Assembly (NCBI RefSeq): GCF_021412585.1
Contig: NZ_JAKCMI010000009.1
Span: 62,001 to 126,000 of the forward strand
Reading direction: 5' to 3'
Length of the DNA: 64,000 nt
DNA from: Halomonas alkalisoli
GTDB lineage: Bacteria > Pseudomonadota > Gammaproteobacteria > Pseudomonadales > Halomonadaceae
This document shows, piece by piece, positions 51,128 to 63,439 of this stretch (position 1 is its first letter; every line of letters begins with the position of its first letter). The position numbers and the translations under genes were made by a program. Below the pieces are notes generated by a model that worked only from the letters and a program-made list of their open reading frames with translations, searched no databases and was not told where the DNA came from.

Positions 51128-51241
51128 GGTGGGCTCCTCACAGCCAGGGTGGCCGGGTGGGGGGCTATTGTCCTTTTCACGGGCCGGAAACGCCAGACCC
51201 CTGCCGTGGCAGGGGTCTGGTGGTTCGAGCAAGAAGATAGC

Positions 51242-52927
51242 CTACTTGACCTTCATTCCCTTGCCGACCGTGGGGTCGTTCTCGATCTTGCGCGTGATCA
51301 CGTACTGCTGTCCGATCGAGATCAGGTTGTTGACCACCCAGTAGATGACCAGGCCCGCCGGGAACCAGAGGAAGAAGAAGGTGAAGACGATCGGCAGCAT
51401 CTTCATGATCTTCGCCTGCATCGGGTCCGGAGGCGTGGGGTTGAGCATCTGCTGAACGAACATCGAGGCGCCCATCAGGATCGGCAGGATGAAGAACGGA
51501 TCCCTCATCGACAGATCCTGGATCCAGAACATGAAAGGCGCATGGCGCAGCTCCACGGATTCCAGCAGCATCCAGTACAGCGCAATGAAGACCGGCATCT
51601 GCACCAGTATCGGCAGACAACCACCCAGAGGATTGATCTTCTCCTTCTGGTAGAACTTCATCATCTCCTGGGACATCTTCTGGCGGTCGTCGCCGTACTG
51701 CTCCTTGAGGCGCTGCATCTCCGGACCCAGCTTGCGCATGCGGGCCATGGACTTGTAAGCCTTGGCGGAGAGCGGCCACATGACCAGCTTCACCACGATG
51801 GTCAGGAACACGATCGACCAGCCCCAGTTACCGATCAGGCTGTGGATCTGATCCAGCAACCAGAACAACGGATTGGCGATGAACCATAGCCAGCCGAAGT
51901 CGACGGTCAGGCGCAGGTTGGGCGCTACCTGCTCGAGGTAGCTCTGCACCTTCGGCCCCATGTAGAGGGTCGCACCCAGGCGGGCTTCGCTATCCGGTGC
52001 CACCGTACTCACGGAGCCGGCAAAGGCGGCGACATTGCGATCGCGTGAGTCGGTAGAGGCGTACTGCAGATTCTGCTGGTTCTGCGGTGGCACCCAGGCG
52101 GTGACGAAGTAGTGCTGCAGGATGGCCACCCAGCCACCCTGGACGTCCCGGTTATTGAAGCGCCCACGCTGGATATCGTCGAAATCGACCTTCTCGTAGC
52201 GGTCTTCCGGTGAAGAGTAGGCCGCCCCGAGATAGGAGCTCATGCCCATTGCCACGCCGGAGGAGGGGTCGGGGCTGTTGTCCCTGGCAAGCTGGCCGAT
52301 GAAGCGAGCGGTAACCGGCTCCTCGGTATTGTTGGCCAGGTAGTAATGGACGTCTACCGCATAGCTGCCACGCTCGAAGGAGAACCGCTTGATGATATCG
52401 ACGCCATTGACCTCGGCCGCCAGATCGACTTCCAGGCGATTCTCGTCGTCGCTCATGCGGTAGCTGGTGCTCTCCGGCGTGAAACCGATGCGGCCGGAAT
52501 GGCCGTCCAGCTGCAGGCCCGAGCGGGCCACATAGCTGCGGGTTTCGCTATCGGAGAGCAGCACGTAGGGACGATCGGAATCCAGGGTCATCCGGTGCTG
52601 GGGCAGTGCGGCGTAGACGATATCGCCGCCCTGGGGGTCGATGCGCAGGTCGAGGACATCGGTGATCACCGCAATCAGGTCACGTGTGCCGGTGGCCCGC
52701 TCGGGTTCGCCGGGCATGTCGCCCGTCACATCCTCTTCGGCGCGGGGTGCGGCAGGGACGGCCAGGTCGTCGTCTGTCTCGACGCGCTCTTCGCCGGGAG
52801 CGGGTGCGGTGAAGGTGGGTGCTTCAGGCTCAGGAGCAACCTGGCCGTAATCCTGGTTCCACTGAATGACGAGCAAGTAGGCAAGCACGGCCAGTGGAAT
52901 CAGCAAAAGGAGTCGTTTTACGTCCAT
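51242..52927 (-). CDS. yidC: Membrane protein insertase YidC
   Basis: 561 residues: an N-terminal membrane anchor (MDVKRLLLLIPLAVLAYLLVIQW), a large periplasmic domain about 25-350, and the five-helix insertase core about 360-550 (WGWSIVFLTIVVKLVMWPLS, GCLPILVQMPVFIALYWML). Start at 52925-52927, where homologues begin; the open upstream extension is not supported. It lies 117 bases downstream of rnpA. No yidD gene lies between them. Confidence 0.97.
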   Translation of the reverse strand: MDVKRLLLLIPLAVLAYLLVIQWNQDYGQVAPEPEAPTFTAPAPGEERVETDDDLAVPAAPRAEEDVTGDMPGEPERATGTRDLIAVITDVLDLRIDPQGGDIVYAALPQHRMTLDSDRPYVLLSDSETRSYVARSGLQLDGHSGRIGFTPESTSYRMSDDENRLEVDLAAEVNGVDIIKRFSFERGSYAVDVHYYLANNTEEPVTARFIGQLARDNSPDPSSGVAMGMSSYLGAAYSSPEDRYEKVDFDDIQRGRFNNRDVQGGWVAILQHYFVTAWVPPQNQQNLQYASTDSRDRNVAAFAGSVSTVAPDSEARLGATLYMGPKVQSYLEQVAPNLRLTVDFGWLWFIANPLFWLLDQIHSLIGNWGWSIVFLTIVVKLVMWPLSAKAYKSMARMRKLGPEMQRLKEQYGDDRQKMSQEMMKFYQKEKINPLGGCLPILVQMPVFIALYWMLLESVELRHAPFMFWIQDLSMRDPFFILPILMGASMFVQQMLNPTPPDPMQAKIMKMLPIVFTFFFLWFPAGLVIYWVVNNLISIGQQYVITRKIENDPTVGKGMKVK

Positions 52928-53044
52928 TGAGAGTTCTGCCCGGTGGGTAGTGAACATGCCGCTGGAACGGTATGCGCTGCCATGTTGATATGCGAAAGCC
53001 TGCCCGAGGCAGGCTATCGTGGCGGCGACAGGCACCGCATCCGG

Positions 53045-53422
53045 TCAGGATACCATCGACTTGCGTACGTCTCGCTCCAGCCGACGCCACATGCCGGAGA
53101 GCTGGCGATGCAGTGTCGCATTGTCCAGCTCATTGGCGCCCCGCCGAGCCAGTACCACGATGTCGACGGCGGGAAGCTGATGCTGCTGGAGGCGGATGGA
53201 TTCGCGAGTCAGCCGTTTCAGGCGGTTGCGATCCACGGCTCTACGGACGTTCTTCTTGCTGAAGACCAGGCCGAGACGGGGGTGGCCCAGTCCGTTGGGG
53301 CACGCCAGGGCCATCAGCCCATTGCCATGAACCTTGAATGCAGCGTGATCGAAGACAAGTCGATAATCCCCGGCAGTCAGCAGTCGCAACTGCGGGGGAA
53401 AGTCATGACCGGACACGCGCAA
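53045..53422 (-). CDS. rnpA: Ribonuclease P protein component
   Basis: About 125 residues; the RNR motif KNVRRAVDRNRLKRLTRES is conserved. Start uncertain: TTG at 53420-53422, seven bases after the rpmH stop, or GTG at 53414-53416. The neighbouring rpmH gene and the RNR motif settle the identity. Confidence 0.94.
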   Translation of the reverse strand: MRVSGHDFPPQLRLLTAGDYRLVFDHAAFKVHGNGLMALACPNGLGHPRLGLVFSKKNVRRAVDRNRLKRLTRESIRLQQHQLPAVDIVVLARRGANELDNATLHRQLSGMWRRLERDVRKSMVS

Positions 53423-53429
53423 TCCGCAA

Positions 53430-53564
53430 TCAGGCGCTCAGGCGCTTGCGGCCCTTGGCGCGACGGCGCGACAGTACGGCACGGCCGTTCTTGGTGGCCA
53501 TGCGAGCACGAAAGCCGTGCACACGCTTGCGCTTCAGAACGCTGGGTTGAAAGGTGCGTTTCAT
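53430..53564 (-). CDS. rpmH: 50S ribosomal protein L34
   Basis: 44-residue very basic protein, [19 protein letters not shown] at the N-terminus and [12 protein letters not shown] at the end. Standard length and position between dnaA and rnpA. Confidence 0.98.
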   Translation of the reverse strand: MKRTFQPSVLKRKRVHGFRARMATKNGRAVLSRRRAKGRKRLSA

Positions 53565-54066
53565 AACTCTTGATTCCCACGTGGTGTGTTTGGACGGAAC
53601 GTCTTACAGGAAATGCCCGGGCTCCTTGCGGGAACCTGGGGAGATTCGGTTCAAGACCGGAAATTGTAGTGACTTCGGGGCCCCGACGCAATTCCTCAGG
53701 CCACCCAATTTTCAATCGCCGTGCGGATGGAGGATCAATAATTACTAGATGATGTTTTACTGAAGCTGTTATTAATACTGGGGACGCTTTCTGTGGATAA
53801 CCATAAAAAACCTTTGTTAAACAAATGTGTGCAGTGCAGCATTGGCTGTGGAGAAGCTCTGTGCTTTCGGTAGGGTTCCTGTAGAGCCCCTGTGTGAAAT
53901 TGTCGCTTCTGTCCACAGCGCGGGCTGCTGCCCGATCCATACCGGGGTTATCCTGTTGATCCATGTATAGTTTTCCACAGCGTTCTTCAGCGGCGGCTGC
54001 GTGTGGATAACCCGACGGGTGAAGGATACAATGGCCGGTCATGCATCAACCGGATGGTGAGGTCGA
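53565..54066. other. rpmH-dnaA intergenic region with DnaA boxes (second oriC candidate)
   Basis: 502-base gap with perfect boxes TGTGGATAA at 53792-53800 and 54002-54010, TTTTCCACA at 53971-53979, a one-mismatch box TGTGGAGAA at 53847-53855, and an AT-rich stretch at about 53732-53778. It is the oriC position of pseudomonads, and also where autoregulation of dnaA by DnaA would occur. No gene is present. Confidence 0.55.
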
Positions 54067-55533
54067 GTGTCGCTTGCTCTTTGGCAACAGTGTTTGGATT
54101 TCCTGCAGGATGAGCTGAACGCCCAGCAGTTCAACACCTGGATCCGCCCTCTTCAGGCGGAAGAGGGGGAGTCCAATGAGCTGCGTCTTCTGGCACCCAA
54201 TCGTTTCGTTCGCGACTGGGTTGGGGATAAGTATGCCAAGCGGATCAATGAGCTGCTGCGCGACCTGGCGCCGGCCAAGCCTCCCCGTGTGGTATTGACG
54301 GTCGGCAGCCGCCGCGCCGCAGCCCCCAGGCCGCGGGAGCTGGGGGCGCCGGTCTCGGCCAGCCCGCGATCGCCCCTGGGGCCTGCCGTACACACCCCTC
54401 CGAGGGGGGATATCGGCGACGAGCGTGAGATCGACCGCCAGCGTGAGGAGGGTCGGTCGGCCCGGCGTGCCGCTGGCGAGCGGGAGGTGCAGGTCGAGGG
54501 TAGCCTCAAGCACAACAGTGGCCTCAACCCCAATTTCACTTTCGAGACCTTTGTCGAGGGCAAGTCGAACCAGTTGGCCAGGGCGGCTTCCCGTCAGGTC
54601 TCGGAAAACCCGGGTGGCGCCTACAACCCGCTGTTTCTCTATGGCGGTGTCGGCCTGGGCAAGACACACTTGATGCACGCGGTGGGTAACGCACTGGCGA
54701 CCCGCCGGGAGAATGCCACGGTGGTCTATCTCCATTCGGAGCGTTTCGTCGCCGACATGGTCAAGGCGCTTCAGCTGAACGCGATCAACGATTTCAAGCG
54801 TTTCTATCGTAGCGTCGATGCGCTGCTGATCGACGATATCCAGTTCTTTGCCGGCAAGGAGCGCTCCCAGGAGGAGTTCTTCCACACCTTCAATGCCTTG
54901 CTCGAGGGTGGCCAGCAGATGATCCTGACCTCCGATCGCTACCCCAAGGAGATCAGCGGCGTCGAGGAGCGGCTCAAGTCGCGTTTCGGCTGGGGGTTGA
55001 CGGTGGCGATCGAGCCGCCGGAGCTGGAGACGCGGGTGGCTATCCTGATGAAGAAGGCCGATCAGGCCAAGGTCGACCTGCCCCACGATGCGGCCTTCTT
55101 CATTGCCCAGAAGATTCGCTCCAACGTGCGCGAACTGGAAGGGGCGCTGAAGAAGGTCATTGCCGACTCCCACTTCATGGGCAAGCCGATTACCCAGGAT
55201 TTCATCCGCGAGTCGCTCAAGGATCTGCTGGCCCTGCAGGACAAGCAGGTGGGGGTCGACAACATCCAGCGCACCGTTGCCGAATACTACAAGATCAAGC
55301 TGTCCGACCTGCTGTCGAAGCGCCGTTCCCGTTCCGTTGCCCGGCCTCGCCAGGTGGCCATGGCACTGGCCAAGGAGCTGACCAATCACAGCCTGCCGGA
55401 GATTGGCGATGCCTTCGGTGGGCGTGACCACACAACGGTACTGCATGCCTGCCGCAAGGTTCTGGCATTGCAGGAAGAGAACGCGGATATCCGCGAGGAC
55501 TACAAGAACCTGCTGCGGCTCTTGACCAGCTGA
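54067..55533 (+). CDS. dnaA: Chromosomal replication initiator DnaA
   Basis: 488 residues from the GTG at 54067, with GGTGAGG upstream. Domain I ([21 protein letters not shown]), a variable linker rich in Arg/Pro, AAA+ domain with Walker [10 protein letters not shown], and domain IV with the box-binding [14 protein letters not shown]. The linker domain II is longer than in E. coli. Confidence 0.98.
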   Translation: MSLALWQQCLDFLQDELNAQQFNTWIRPLQAEEGESNELRLLAPNRFVRDWVGDKYAKRINELLRDLAPAKPPRVVLTVGSRRAAAPRPRELGAPVSASPRSPLGPAVHTPPRGDIGDEREIDRQREEGRSARRAAGEREVQVEGSLKHNSGLNPNFTFETFVEGKSNQLARAASRQVSENPGGAYNPLFLYGGVGLGKTHLMHAVGNALATRRENATVVYLHSERFVADMVKALQLNAINDFKRFYRSVDALLIDDIQFFAGKERSQEEFFHTFNALLEGGQQMILTSDRYPKEISGVEERLKSRFGWGLTVAIEPPELETRVAILMKKADQAKVDLPHDAAFFIAQKIRSNVRELEGALKKVIADSHFMGKPITQDFIRESLKDLLALQDKQVGVDNIQRTVAEYYKIKLSDLLSKRRSRSVARPRQVAMALAKELTNHSLPEIGDAFGGRDHTTVLHACRKVLALQEENADIREDYKNLLRLLTS

Positions 55534-55602
55534 GCCGCGAGGTTCCCTGGCCATTGATGCCAACGCCCGACACCTTTCTTCAGGATTAGACGTGGAGCCG
55601 AC

Positions 55603-56706
55603 ATGAGATTTTCCATTTCCCGCGAGGCGCTGCTTCGGCCATTGGCACTGGTTGCCGGCGTGGTGGAGCGCCGCCAGACCCTGCCGGTGCTGTCCAACGT
55701 GCTGATACAGGTCGATCATGAGCAGGTGGCGCTGACGGGCACCGACCTGGAAGTCGAGCTGATCGGCCGTACCGCCGCGTCCCTGGTGGAGGTGCCCGGA
55801 TCGGCCACGGTCCCGGCGCGCAAGCTGATGGATATCTGTAAATCGCTGCCCGACCAGGCCGAGCTCCAGTTCAGCCTGGAGGATGGTCGCGCCGTGTTGC
55901 GTAGCGGTCGCTCCCGTTTCACCCTGTCGACGCTGCCGGTGGCGGAGTTCCCCAATATCGAGGACACCCAGGGCGATGTGGAGCTGAGCCTGCCCCGTGG
56001 AACGCTCAAGCATCTTATCGATGCCACCTCCTTCGCCATGGCCCAGCAGGATGTCCGCTATTACCTCAACGGCATGCTGCTTGAGCTGCGCTCGAACCTG
56101 GTCCGCACGGTGGCCACCGATGGCCACCGGCTAGCCGTCTGTTCTCGCCCCGCCGAGATCCAGGTCGAGCCGGCCCGCAAGCTGATCGTGCCGCGCAAGG
56201 GCGTGCTCGAGCTGGTGCGCCTGCTCGATGACAGCGACGAGCCGGTTACGCTGACATTGAGCGCGAGCCACGTGCGTGCTCACACCGGCGACTACACCTT
56301 TACCTCCAAGCTGGTTGACGGCAAGTTCCCCGATTACGAGCGCGTGGTGCCAAGGGGAGGGGACAAGGTGTTCATCGCCGATCGCACGGAGCTGCGCCAG
56401 GTGCTGTCGCGTACCTCCATCCTCTCCAACGAGAAGTATCGGGGGGTGCGCCTGCACCTGAAGGAAGGCAATCTTCAGGTCATGGCGAACAATCCCGAGC
56501 AGGAAGAGGCCGAGGAGAATGTGGCCGTCGAGTACGGCGGCGATGCGCTGGAGATAGGCTTCAATGTGGGCTACCTCATCGATGTGCTCAACGTGCTGGA
56601 TGAGGATCGCATGCAGATGACGCTGGCGGATTCCAACAGCAGTGCCTTGATGGAGGAGCCGGGCGGCGGCGATGCACTTTACGTTGTCATGCCGATGCGC
56701 CTCTGA
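55603..56706 (+). CDS. dnaN: DNA polymerase III beta clamp
   Basis: 367 residues (MRFSISREALLRPLALVAGVVERRQTLPVLSNV), the usual sliding-clamp length, ending YVVMPMRL. It lies 69 bases after dnaA. Confidence 0.98.
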   Translation: MRFSISREALLRPLALVAGVVERRQTLPVLSNVLIQVDHEQVALTGTDLEVELIGRTAASLVEVPGSATVPARKLMDICKSLPDQAELQFSLEDGRAVLRSGRSRFTLSTLPVAEFPNIEDTQGDVELSLPRGTLKHLIDATSFAMAQQDVRYYLNGMLLELRSNLVRTVATDGHRLAVCSRPAEIQVEPARKLIVPRKGVLELVRLLDDSDEPVTLTLSASHVRAHTGDYTFTSKLVDGKFPDYERVVPRGGDKVFIADRTELRQVLSRTSILSNEKYRGVRLHLKEGNLQVMANNPEQEEAEENVAVEYGGDALEIGFNVGYLIDVLNVLDEDRMQMTLADSNSSALMEEPGGGDALYVVMPMRL

Positions 56707-56787
56707 ATGGATATGCCGGACCGCTACCTGGCTGCCCGTGCGGCACCACTGCCGTTACGGGCCGTGGTAGCGGTGTTAGCGTGATAC

Positions 56788-57912
56788 ATGCTGATTAACC
56801 GATTAAGTTTCAATGGCTTAAGAAATCTCTCTGCAGTCGATTTCGAGCCGGGATCGGGCATCAATCTCATCGTCGGCGCCAATGGGAGCGGCAAGACGAG
56901 CTTGCTGGAAGGCATCCACATCCTTGGCATGGGGCGCTCCTTCAGGACTCGCCAGCTGAGGAACGCCATCTCCCATGATGCGCAGTCCATGACACTCTTC
57001 GCTCGCCTCGACGGCGAGCCGCCGGTGCCGATCGGCATTCGTCGTTCCCGCGATGCCCCCGAGCTGGAAATACGTATGGGGGGGGAGCGCGTCGAGCGGC
57101 TGTCGCAGTTGATCGAAACACTGCCACTCCAGCTGGTTAACCCCGATGCGTTCCGGCTGCTGGAAGGGGCTCCGGCCGGTCGACGGGAGTTCCTCGACTG
57201 GGGAGTGTTTCACGTGAAACATGGATTTTTCGATGCCTGGCGGCGCGCGCGGCGCGCCCTCAAACATCGGAATGCATTGCTCAGGCGTGATAGAATGGAT
57301 GCCAAATCGCTGTCGGCCTGGGAGCACGAATTGGCACACTGGGGCGACCGCGTCGATAGCCTCAGAAGCGACTGGATGGCAGAGTTCCTGCCTGTCTTCG
57401 AGGAAACGCTGTCGCAACTACTGGCGCTGCCCGATCTGACGCTGGGTTACTCACGCGGTTGGGACAGAAAGCGCAGCCTGCTCGATATTCTCGAACAGGG
57501 GCGCGCGACGGATCAGCAGATGGGCTTTACCCAGCAAGGGCCACAGCGGGCCGACCTGCGTATTCGTCTTGGACGGCATCCAGCAGTCGAGGTTTTGTCG
57601 CGTGGCCAGCAAAAGCTGGTCGTTACTGCGCTCAAGCTGGCGCAGGGTAGGTTGCTGGAGCAAACGACCGGCCAGTCGTGCCTCTACCTGGTCGATGACT
57701 TGCCGGCGGAACTCGATGCCAGGCATCGGCAGGTATTCTGCCGTTTGCTGGAATCGATGCGCTGCCAAGCCTTCATTACAAGTGTCGAACACGATGCCCT
57801 GGTGGGACCCTGGCAGTCTCAAACCCCGCTGGAGATGTTTCACGTGAAACATGGCAGTGACGGGTCAGGAACGCTGGTGCCACAGGCACAGATAGACTTC
57901 ATGACGGAGTAG
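56788..57912 (+). CDS. recF: DNA repair ATPase RecF
   Basis: 374 residues. Walker A GANGSGKTSLLE, signature LSRGQQKLVVTALKL and Walker B LYLVDDLPAELD are present. RecF helps load RecA at gaps. Two parS sites lie within the gene and both encode FHVKHG (about residues 141-146 and 351-356). Confidence 0.96.
   Translation: MLINRLSFNGLRNLSAVDFEPGSGINLIVGANGSGKTSLLEGIHILGMGRSFRTRQLRNAISHDAQSMTLFARLDGEPPVPIGIRRSRDAPELEIRMGGERVERLSQLIETLPLQLVNPDAFRLLEGAPAGRREFLDWGVFHVKHGFFDAWRRARRALKHRNALLRRDRMDAKSLSAWEHELAHWGDRVDSLRSDWMAEFLPVFEETLSQLLALPDLTLGYSRGWDRKRSLLDILEQGRATDQQMGFTQQGPQRADLRIRLGRHPAVEVLSRGQQKLVVTALKLAQGRLLEQTTGQSCLYLVDDLPAELDARHRQVFCRLLESMRCQAFITSVEHDALVGPWQSQTPLEMFHVKHGSDGSGTLVPQAQIDFMTE
57206..57221. 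promoter_or_regulatory. parS site 1 (in recF)
   Basis: TGTTTCACGTGAAACA, the perfect 16-bp ParB-binding palindrome. Confidence 0.95.
57836..57851. promoter_or_regulatory. parS site 2 (in recF)
   Basis: TGTTTCACGTGAAACA near the 3' end of recF. Confidence 0.95.
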
Positions 57913-60336
<2,424 letters not shown>

Positions 60337-60349
60337 CCATGCGATGCGA

Positions 60350-60365
60350 TGTTTCACGTGAAACA
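60350..60365. promoter_or_regulatory. parS site 3 (after gyrB)
   Basis: TGTTTCACGTGAAACA, 13 bases beyond the gyrB stop. Confidence 0.95.
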
Positions 60366-60401
60366 TCGGCACTGTCCGACGCCGAGCGTCGGGTAACCAA
60401 G

Positions 60402-60434
60402 AAAAGAGGGCCTGCGAAAGCAGGCCCTCTTTTT
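60402..60434 (+). terminator. Terminator of gyrB
   Basis: AAAAGAGGGCCTGC-GAAA-GCAGGCCCTCTTTT: a 14-bp perfect stem, GNRA-type tetraloop and T-tract. The following 216 bases up to gmhB show no gene or clear site. Confidence 0.92.
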
Positions 60435-60650
60435 GCTGTGAAAAAGTGCTCTAACAATAGGTTGGGAGCTGTAATACAGCGAGAGGCGGCGCAGGGGGCC
60501 CGCTAAAAGCTGGCGCGACTGCCAGAGGGAGGTGGGGCGTATGTCGATTGATAGAGCTCGCAGGGGAGCCCAACGGTTTAGGGCAAGAGGCGAGTCGCCT
60601 TGGAGATCGCCGTATGCGTACCAGGGGAAGCCGTAGCCAGTCCCACGAGC

Positions 60651-61202
60651 TTATTGTGACAGCAGCCAGTCGGTAAAGGCCGCCAGGTCGTCGAAGATCA
60701 TTGCCTGTTCCAGCCCGCTACCCTTGGTTTCCGTCCGCTTGCCCTTGCCGGTTCGCACCAGCACAGAACGACAGCCCATCGCCTCACCGGCCTGCAGGTC
60801 TCGCAGGCTATCCCCCACTATCCAGCTCCCGGAAAGGCTGCTTAACCCCAGTGCCTGACGGATCTGCACGAGCAGCCCCGGGCGCGGCTTTCGACAGTCG
60901 CAGCCATCGTCGGGTCCATGAGGGCAGTAGGCAATATGCGCGATACGGCCGCCAGCGGCCGCCACGAGACGGTTGAGCTCATCGTGCATGCTCGCCAGCG
61001 TCGCTTCATCGTAGTAGCCACGTGCGATCCCCGACTGATTGGTCGCTATGGCAACACTCCAGCCGGACTGGCTCAGGCGGGCAATCGCATCAATGGAGCC
61101 GGCGTAGGGAATCCACTCCTCGAGTGACTTGATGTAGTTGTCGGAGTCGTGATTGATGACACCGTCTCGGTCGAGAATGACAAGCTTGCTGGCATCGTAC
61201 AT
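60651..61202 (-). CDS. gmhB: D-glycero-beta-D-manno-heptose 1,7-bisphosphate 7-phosphatase
   Basis: 183-residue HAD phosphatase of ADP-heptose (LPS inner core) synthesis. Motif I is ILDRDGVIN, motif II ATNQSGIARGY, and the zinc-binding cysteines are in CPHGPDDGCDCRKPRPG. GDSLRDLQAGEAMGC is motif IV. It sits between gyrB and glyS, with two parS sites just upstream of its start. Confidence 0.95.
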   Translation of the reverse strand: MYDASKLVILDRDGVINHDSDNYIKSLEEWIPYAGSIDAIARLSQSGWSVAIATNQSGIARGYYDEATLASMHDELNRLVAAAGGRIAHIAYCPHGPDDGCDCRKPRPGLLVQIRQALGLSSLSGSWIVGDSLRDLQAGEAMGCRSVLVRTGKGKRTETKGSGLEQAMIFDDLAAFTDWLLSQ

Positions 61203-61249
61203 GGCACATCCGTATATGGCAGATCGGAACCTGGCGGGCAGGGGAATAG

Positions 61250-61265
61250 TGTTTCACGTGAAACA
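61250..61265. promoter_or_regulatory. parS site 4
   Basis: TGTTTCACGTGAAACA in the gmhB-glyS gap. Confidence 0.95.
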
Positions 61266-61297
61266 TCCGGCGCCAAGCGGTGGTTGCCGAGGGTGAA

Positions 61298-61313
61298 TGT
61301 TTCACGTGAAACA
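61298..61313. promoter_or_regulatory. parS site 5
   Basis: TGTTTCACGTGAAACA, 48 bases from site 4 (start to start), in the same gap. Confidence 0.95.
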
Positions 61314-61322
61314 TCAGGCAAG

Positions 61323-61351
61323 AAAAAGCCGGCGAGAGGTTCTCGCCGGCT
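61323..61351 (-). terminator. Terminator of the glyQ-glyS operon
   Basis: AGCCGGCGAGA-GGT-TCTCGCCGGCT, with five T on the minus strand, 19 bases past the glyS stop. Confidence 0.88.
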
Positions 61352-61370
61352 CTGGCACATCAAGCGAAGG

Positions 61371-63437
61371 CTACTGCTGGAGCAGGGCGATATCCGCCAC
61401 TTCGAGAAACAGCCCCTGGAGGCCAGCCAGCAGGGCCAGGCGATTGGTGCGGGTGGCTTCATCCTCCGCCATGACCATGACCTGGTCGAAGAAGGTATCG
61501 ACGGGATCACGCAGGCTCGCGAGGGCATCCAGCGCCTCACGGTAGCGGCCCTCGGCAAACAGCGGCATGACAGCCTCGCGCTGGGCGGCGATGGCCTTGA
61601 AGAGCGCCTCTTCGGCCGATTCCTGCAGCAATGCCGGGTCAACGCTGGTGACGACTCGGCTGTCCTGCTTGGCGAGGATGTTGGCGACACGCTTGTTGGC
61701 AGCGGCCAGGGCGGAAGCCTCTTCGCGCTGGGCAAAGGCATGAACGGCACGAAGACGCCGGGCAAAGTCCAGTGGGCGAGTCACCGGCCGGGCACGTACG
61801 GCGTGATAGACCTCGGCCTCGATCCCTTCATCCTGTCCCCAGGCGCGGAAGCGGTCGAGCATATAGGTCAGGACTTCCTCGACCAGGCTCTCGGCGTAGG
61901 GGAGCTCCTGATGTTGCGCAGCAGCAAGTTCCAGCAGCTCGCGGAGATCCAGATCGAGTTCGCCCTTGACCAGGATGTTGAGCACCCCGATGGAGGCGCG
62001 GCGGAGGGCGAAGGGGTCCTTGGTGCCGGTGGGTCGTGCGCCGATACCGAAGATGCCGGTCAGGGTGTCGAGCCGGTCGGCCAGCGCCAGTGCGAGACCG
62101 GTACGGGTCTCGGGAATGGCGTCGGTAGCGAAGCGTGGCAGGTACTGCTCCTCAAGCGCCTGGGCGACGTCGGCCGGCTCGCCATCCTGGCTGGCATAGT
62201 AGCGGCCCATGATGCCCTGAAGCTCGGGAAATTCGAGCACCATTTCGGTGATCAGGTCGCACTTGCCGAGCTCGGCGGCGCGCCGGGCATGGGCCACGTC
62301 GCCGCCGATGCGGCCGGCGATGAAGGCGGCGACCGCCGCCGTGCGATGGGCCTTGTCGGCCAGGGTGCCGAGCTGTTGCTGGAACAACACGCTGGTGAGA
62401 CCGTCGATGCGGCTGGCGAGCGGCTGCTTGCGGTCGGTGTCGTAGAAGAAGGCGGCATCGGCCAGGCGGGGGCGAATCACCTTCTCGTTACCCTCGATGA
62501 CCTGCTGCGGGTCCTGGCTATCGATATTGGCGATGGTGATGAACAGGGGCTTGAGCTTGCCGGCATCGTCGAGCAGATGGAAGTACTTCTGGTTGGCCTT
62601 CATCGAGGAGATGAGGCACTCGGCGGGAACCTCGAGGAAGCGTTCGTCGAAGCTGCCGGCCAGCGCCACGGGCCACTCCACCAGGCCGCTCACTTCGATG
62701 AGCAGATCCTCGTCGATGACCGCCGTGGCCTCCTGGACCTCCGCCTCGGACAGCACCTGCTCGCGGATGCGCTCCCGGCGCCTATCGCGATCGGCCAGTA
62801 CCCAGGCGTTTTCCAGGGCGACAAGATAGTCGTCGGCATGGGCCAGTTCGATCGCTTCGGGGGCGTGGAAGCGGTGGCCGCGGGTCGTGCGACCGGCGGA
62901 TAGGCCGAGGACCTCGGCGTCGACGATGTCGCTGCCATAGAGCATCACCAGCCAATGCACCGGGCGGGAGAACTCGATGCGCGAGGCCCCCCAGCGCATG
63001 TTCTTGGGCACTGGAAGGGCGGCTACCGCCTTGGCGGCGATAGCGGGCAGCAGTGCCGTCGTCGCTTCACCCGACTGCCGCTCGCGGTAGCCGAGCCAGG
63101 TGCCCTTGTCGGTCTCCAGGTGCATCAAGTCGGCCACATCGACGCCGCATGAGCGGGCAAAGCCCTGGGCGGCCTTGGTAGGCTCGCCATCCTTGTAGGC
63201 GGCGGCCAGCGCGGGTCCGCGACGCTCGACTTCCCGGTCGGGCTGCCTGTCGGCCAGCTCGGTGACCTGCACGGCCAGGCGGCGGGGGGTGGCCCAGGCG
63301 TGAACGTCGGCAAAGGCGATATCGGCATCGGCGAGACCGCGGCGAATGCCGTCGGCCAGGGCGTCGGAGAGCGCATCGATGGCCCCCGGCGGAAGCTCCT
63401 CGGTCCCCAGTTCCAGCAAAAAGGTATCAACAGCCAT
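61371..63437 (-). CDS. glyS: Glycyl-tRNA synthetase beta subunit
   Basis: 688 residues, the usual size of the bacterial beta subunit. It opens DTFLLELGTEELPPGAIDAL, with the central GHRFHAP and SSMKANQKYFHL. Start at the ATG at 63435-63437 with GGGAG upstream rather than the TTG two codons before. It lies two bases after glyQ. Confidence 0.97.
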   Translation of the reverse strand: MAVDTFLLELGTEELPPGAIDALSDALADGIRRGLADADIAFADVHAWATPRRLAVQVTELADRQPDREVERRGPALAAAYKDGEPTKAAQGFARSCGVDVADLMHLETDKGTWLGYRERQSGEATTALLPAIAAKAVAALPVPKNMRWGASRIEFSRPVHWLVMLYGSDIVDAEVLGLSAGRTTRGHRFHAPEAIELAHADDYLVALENAWVLADRDRRRERIREQVLSEAEVQEATAVIDEDLLIEVSGLVEWPVALAGSFDERFLEVPAECLISSMKANQKYFHLLDDAGKLKPLFITIANIDSQDPQQVIEGNEKVIRPRLADAAFFYDTDRKQPLASRIDGLTSVLFQQQLGTLADKAHRTAAVAAFIAGRIGGDVAHARRAAELGKCDLITEMVLEFPELQGIMGRYYASQDGEPADVAQALEEQYLPRFATDAIPETRTGLALALADRLDTLTGIFGIGARPTGTKDPFALRRASIGVLNILVKGELDLDLRELLELAAAQHQELPYAESLVEEVLTYMLDRFRAWGQDEGIEAEVYHAVRARPVTRPLDFARRLRAVHAFAQREEASALAAANKRVANILAKQDSRVVTSVDPALLQESAEEALFKAIAAQREAVMPLFAEGRYREALDALASLRDPVDTFFDQVMVMAEDEATRTNRLALLAGLQGLFLEVADIALLQQ

Positions 63438-63439
63438 GT

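Noticed and set aside
54046..56127. 693-codon open frame on the minus strand over dnaA and dnaN
   Set aside because: Antisense to two certain genes, with no recognisable domain.
60435..60650. Possible tRNA or small RNA in the gyrB-gmhB gap
   Set aside because: Only short hairpins; no cloverleaf, conserved TTCGA arm or terminator of its own was found.
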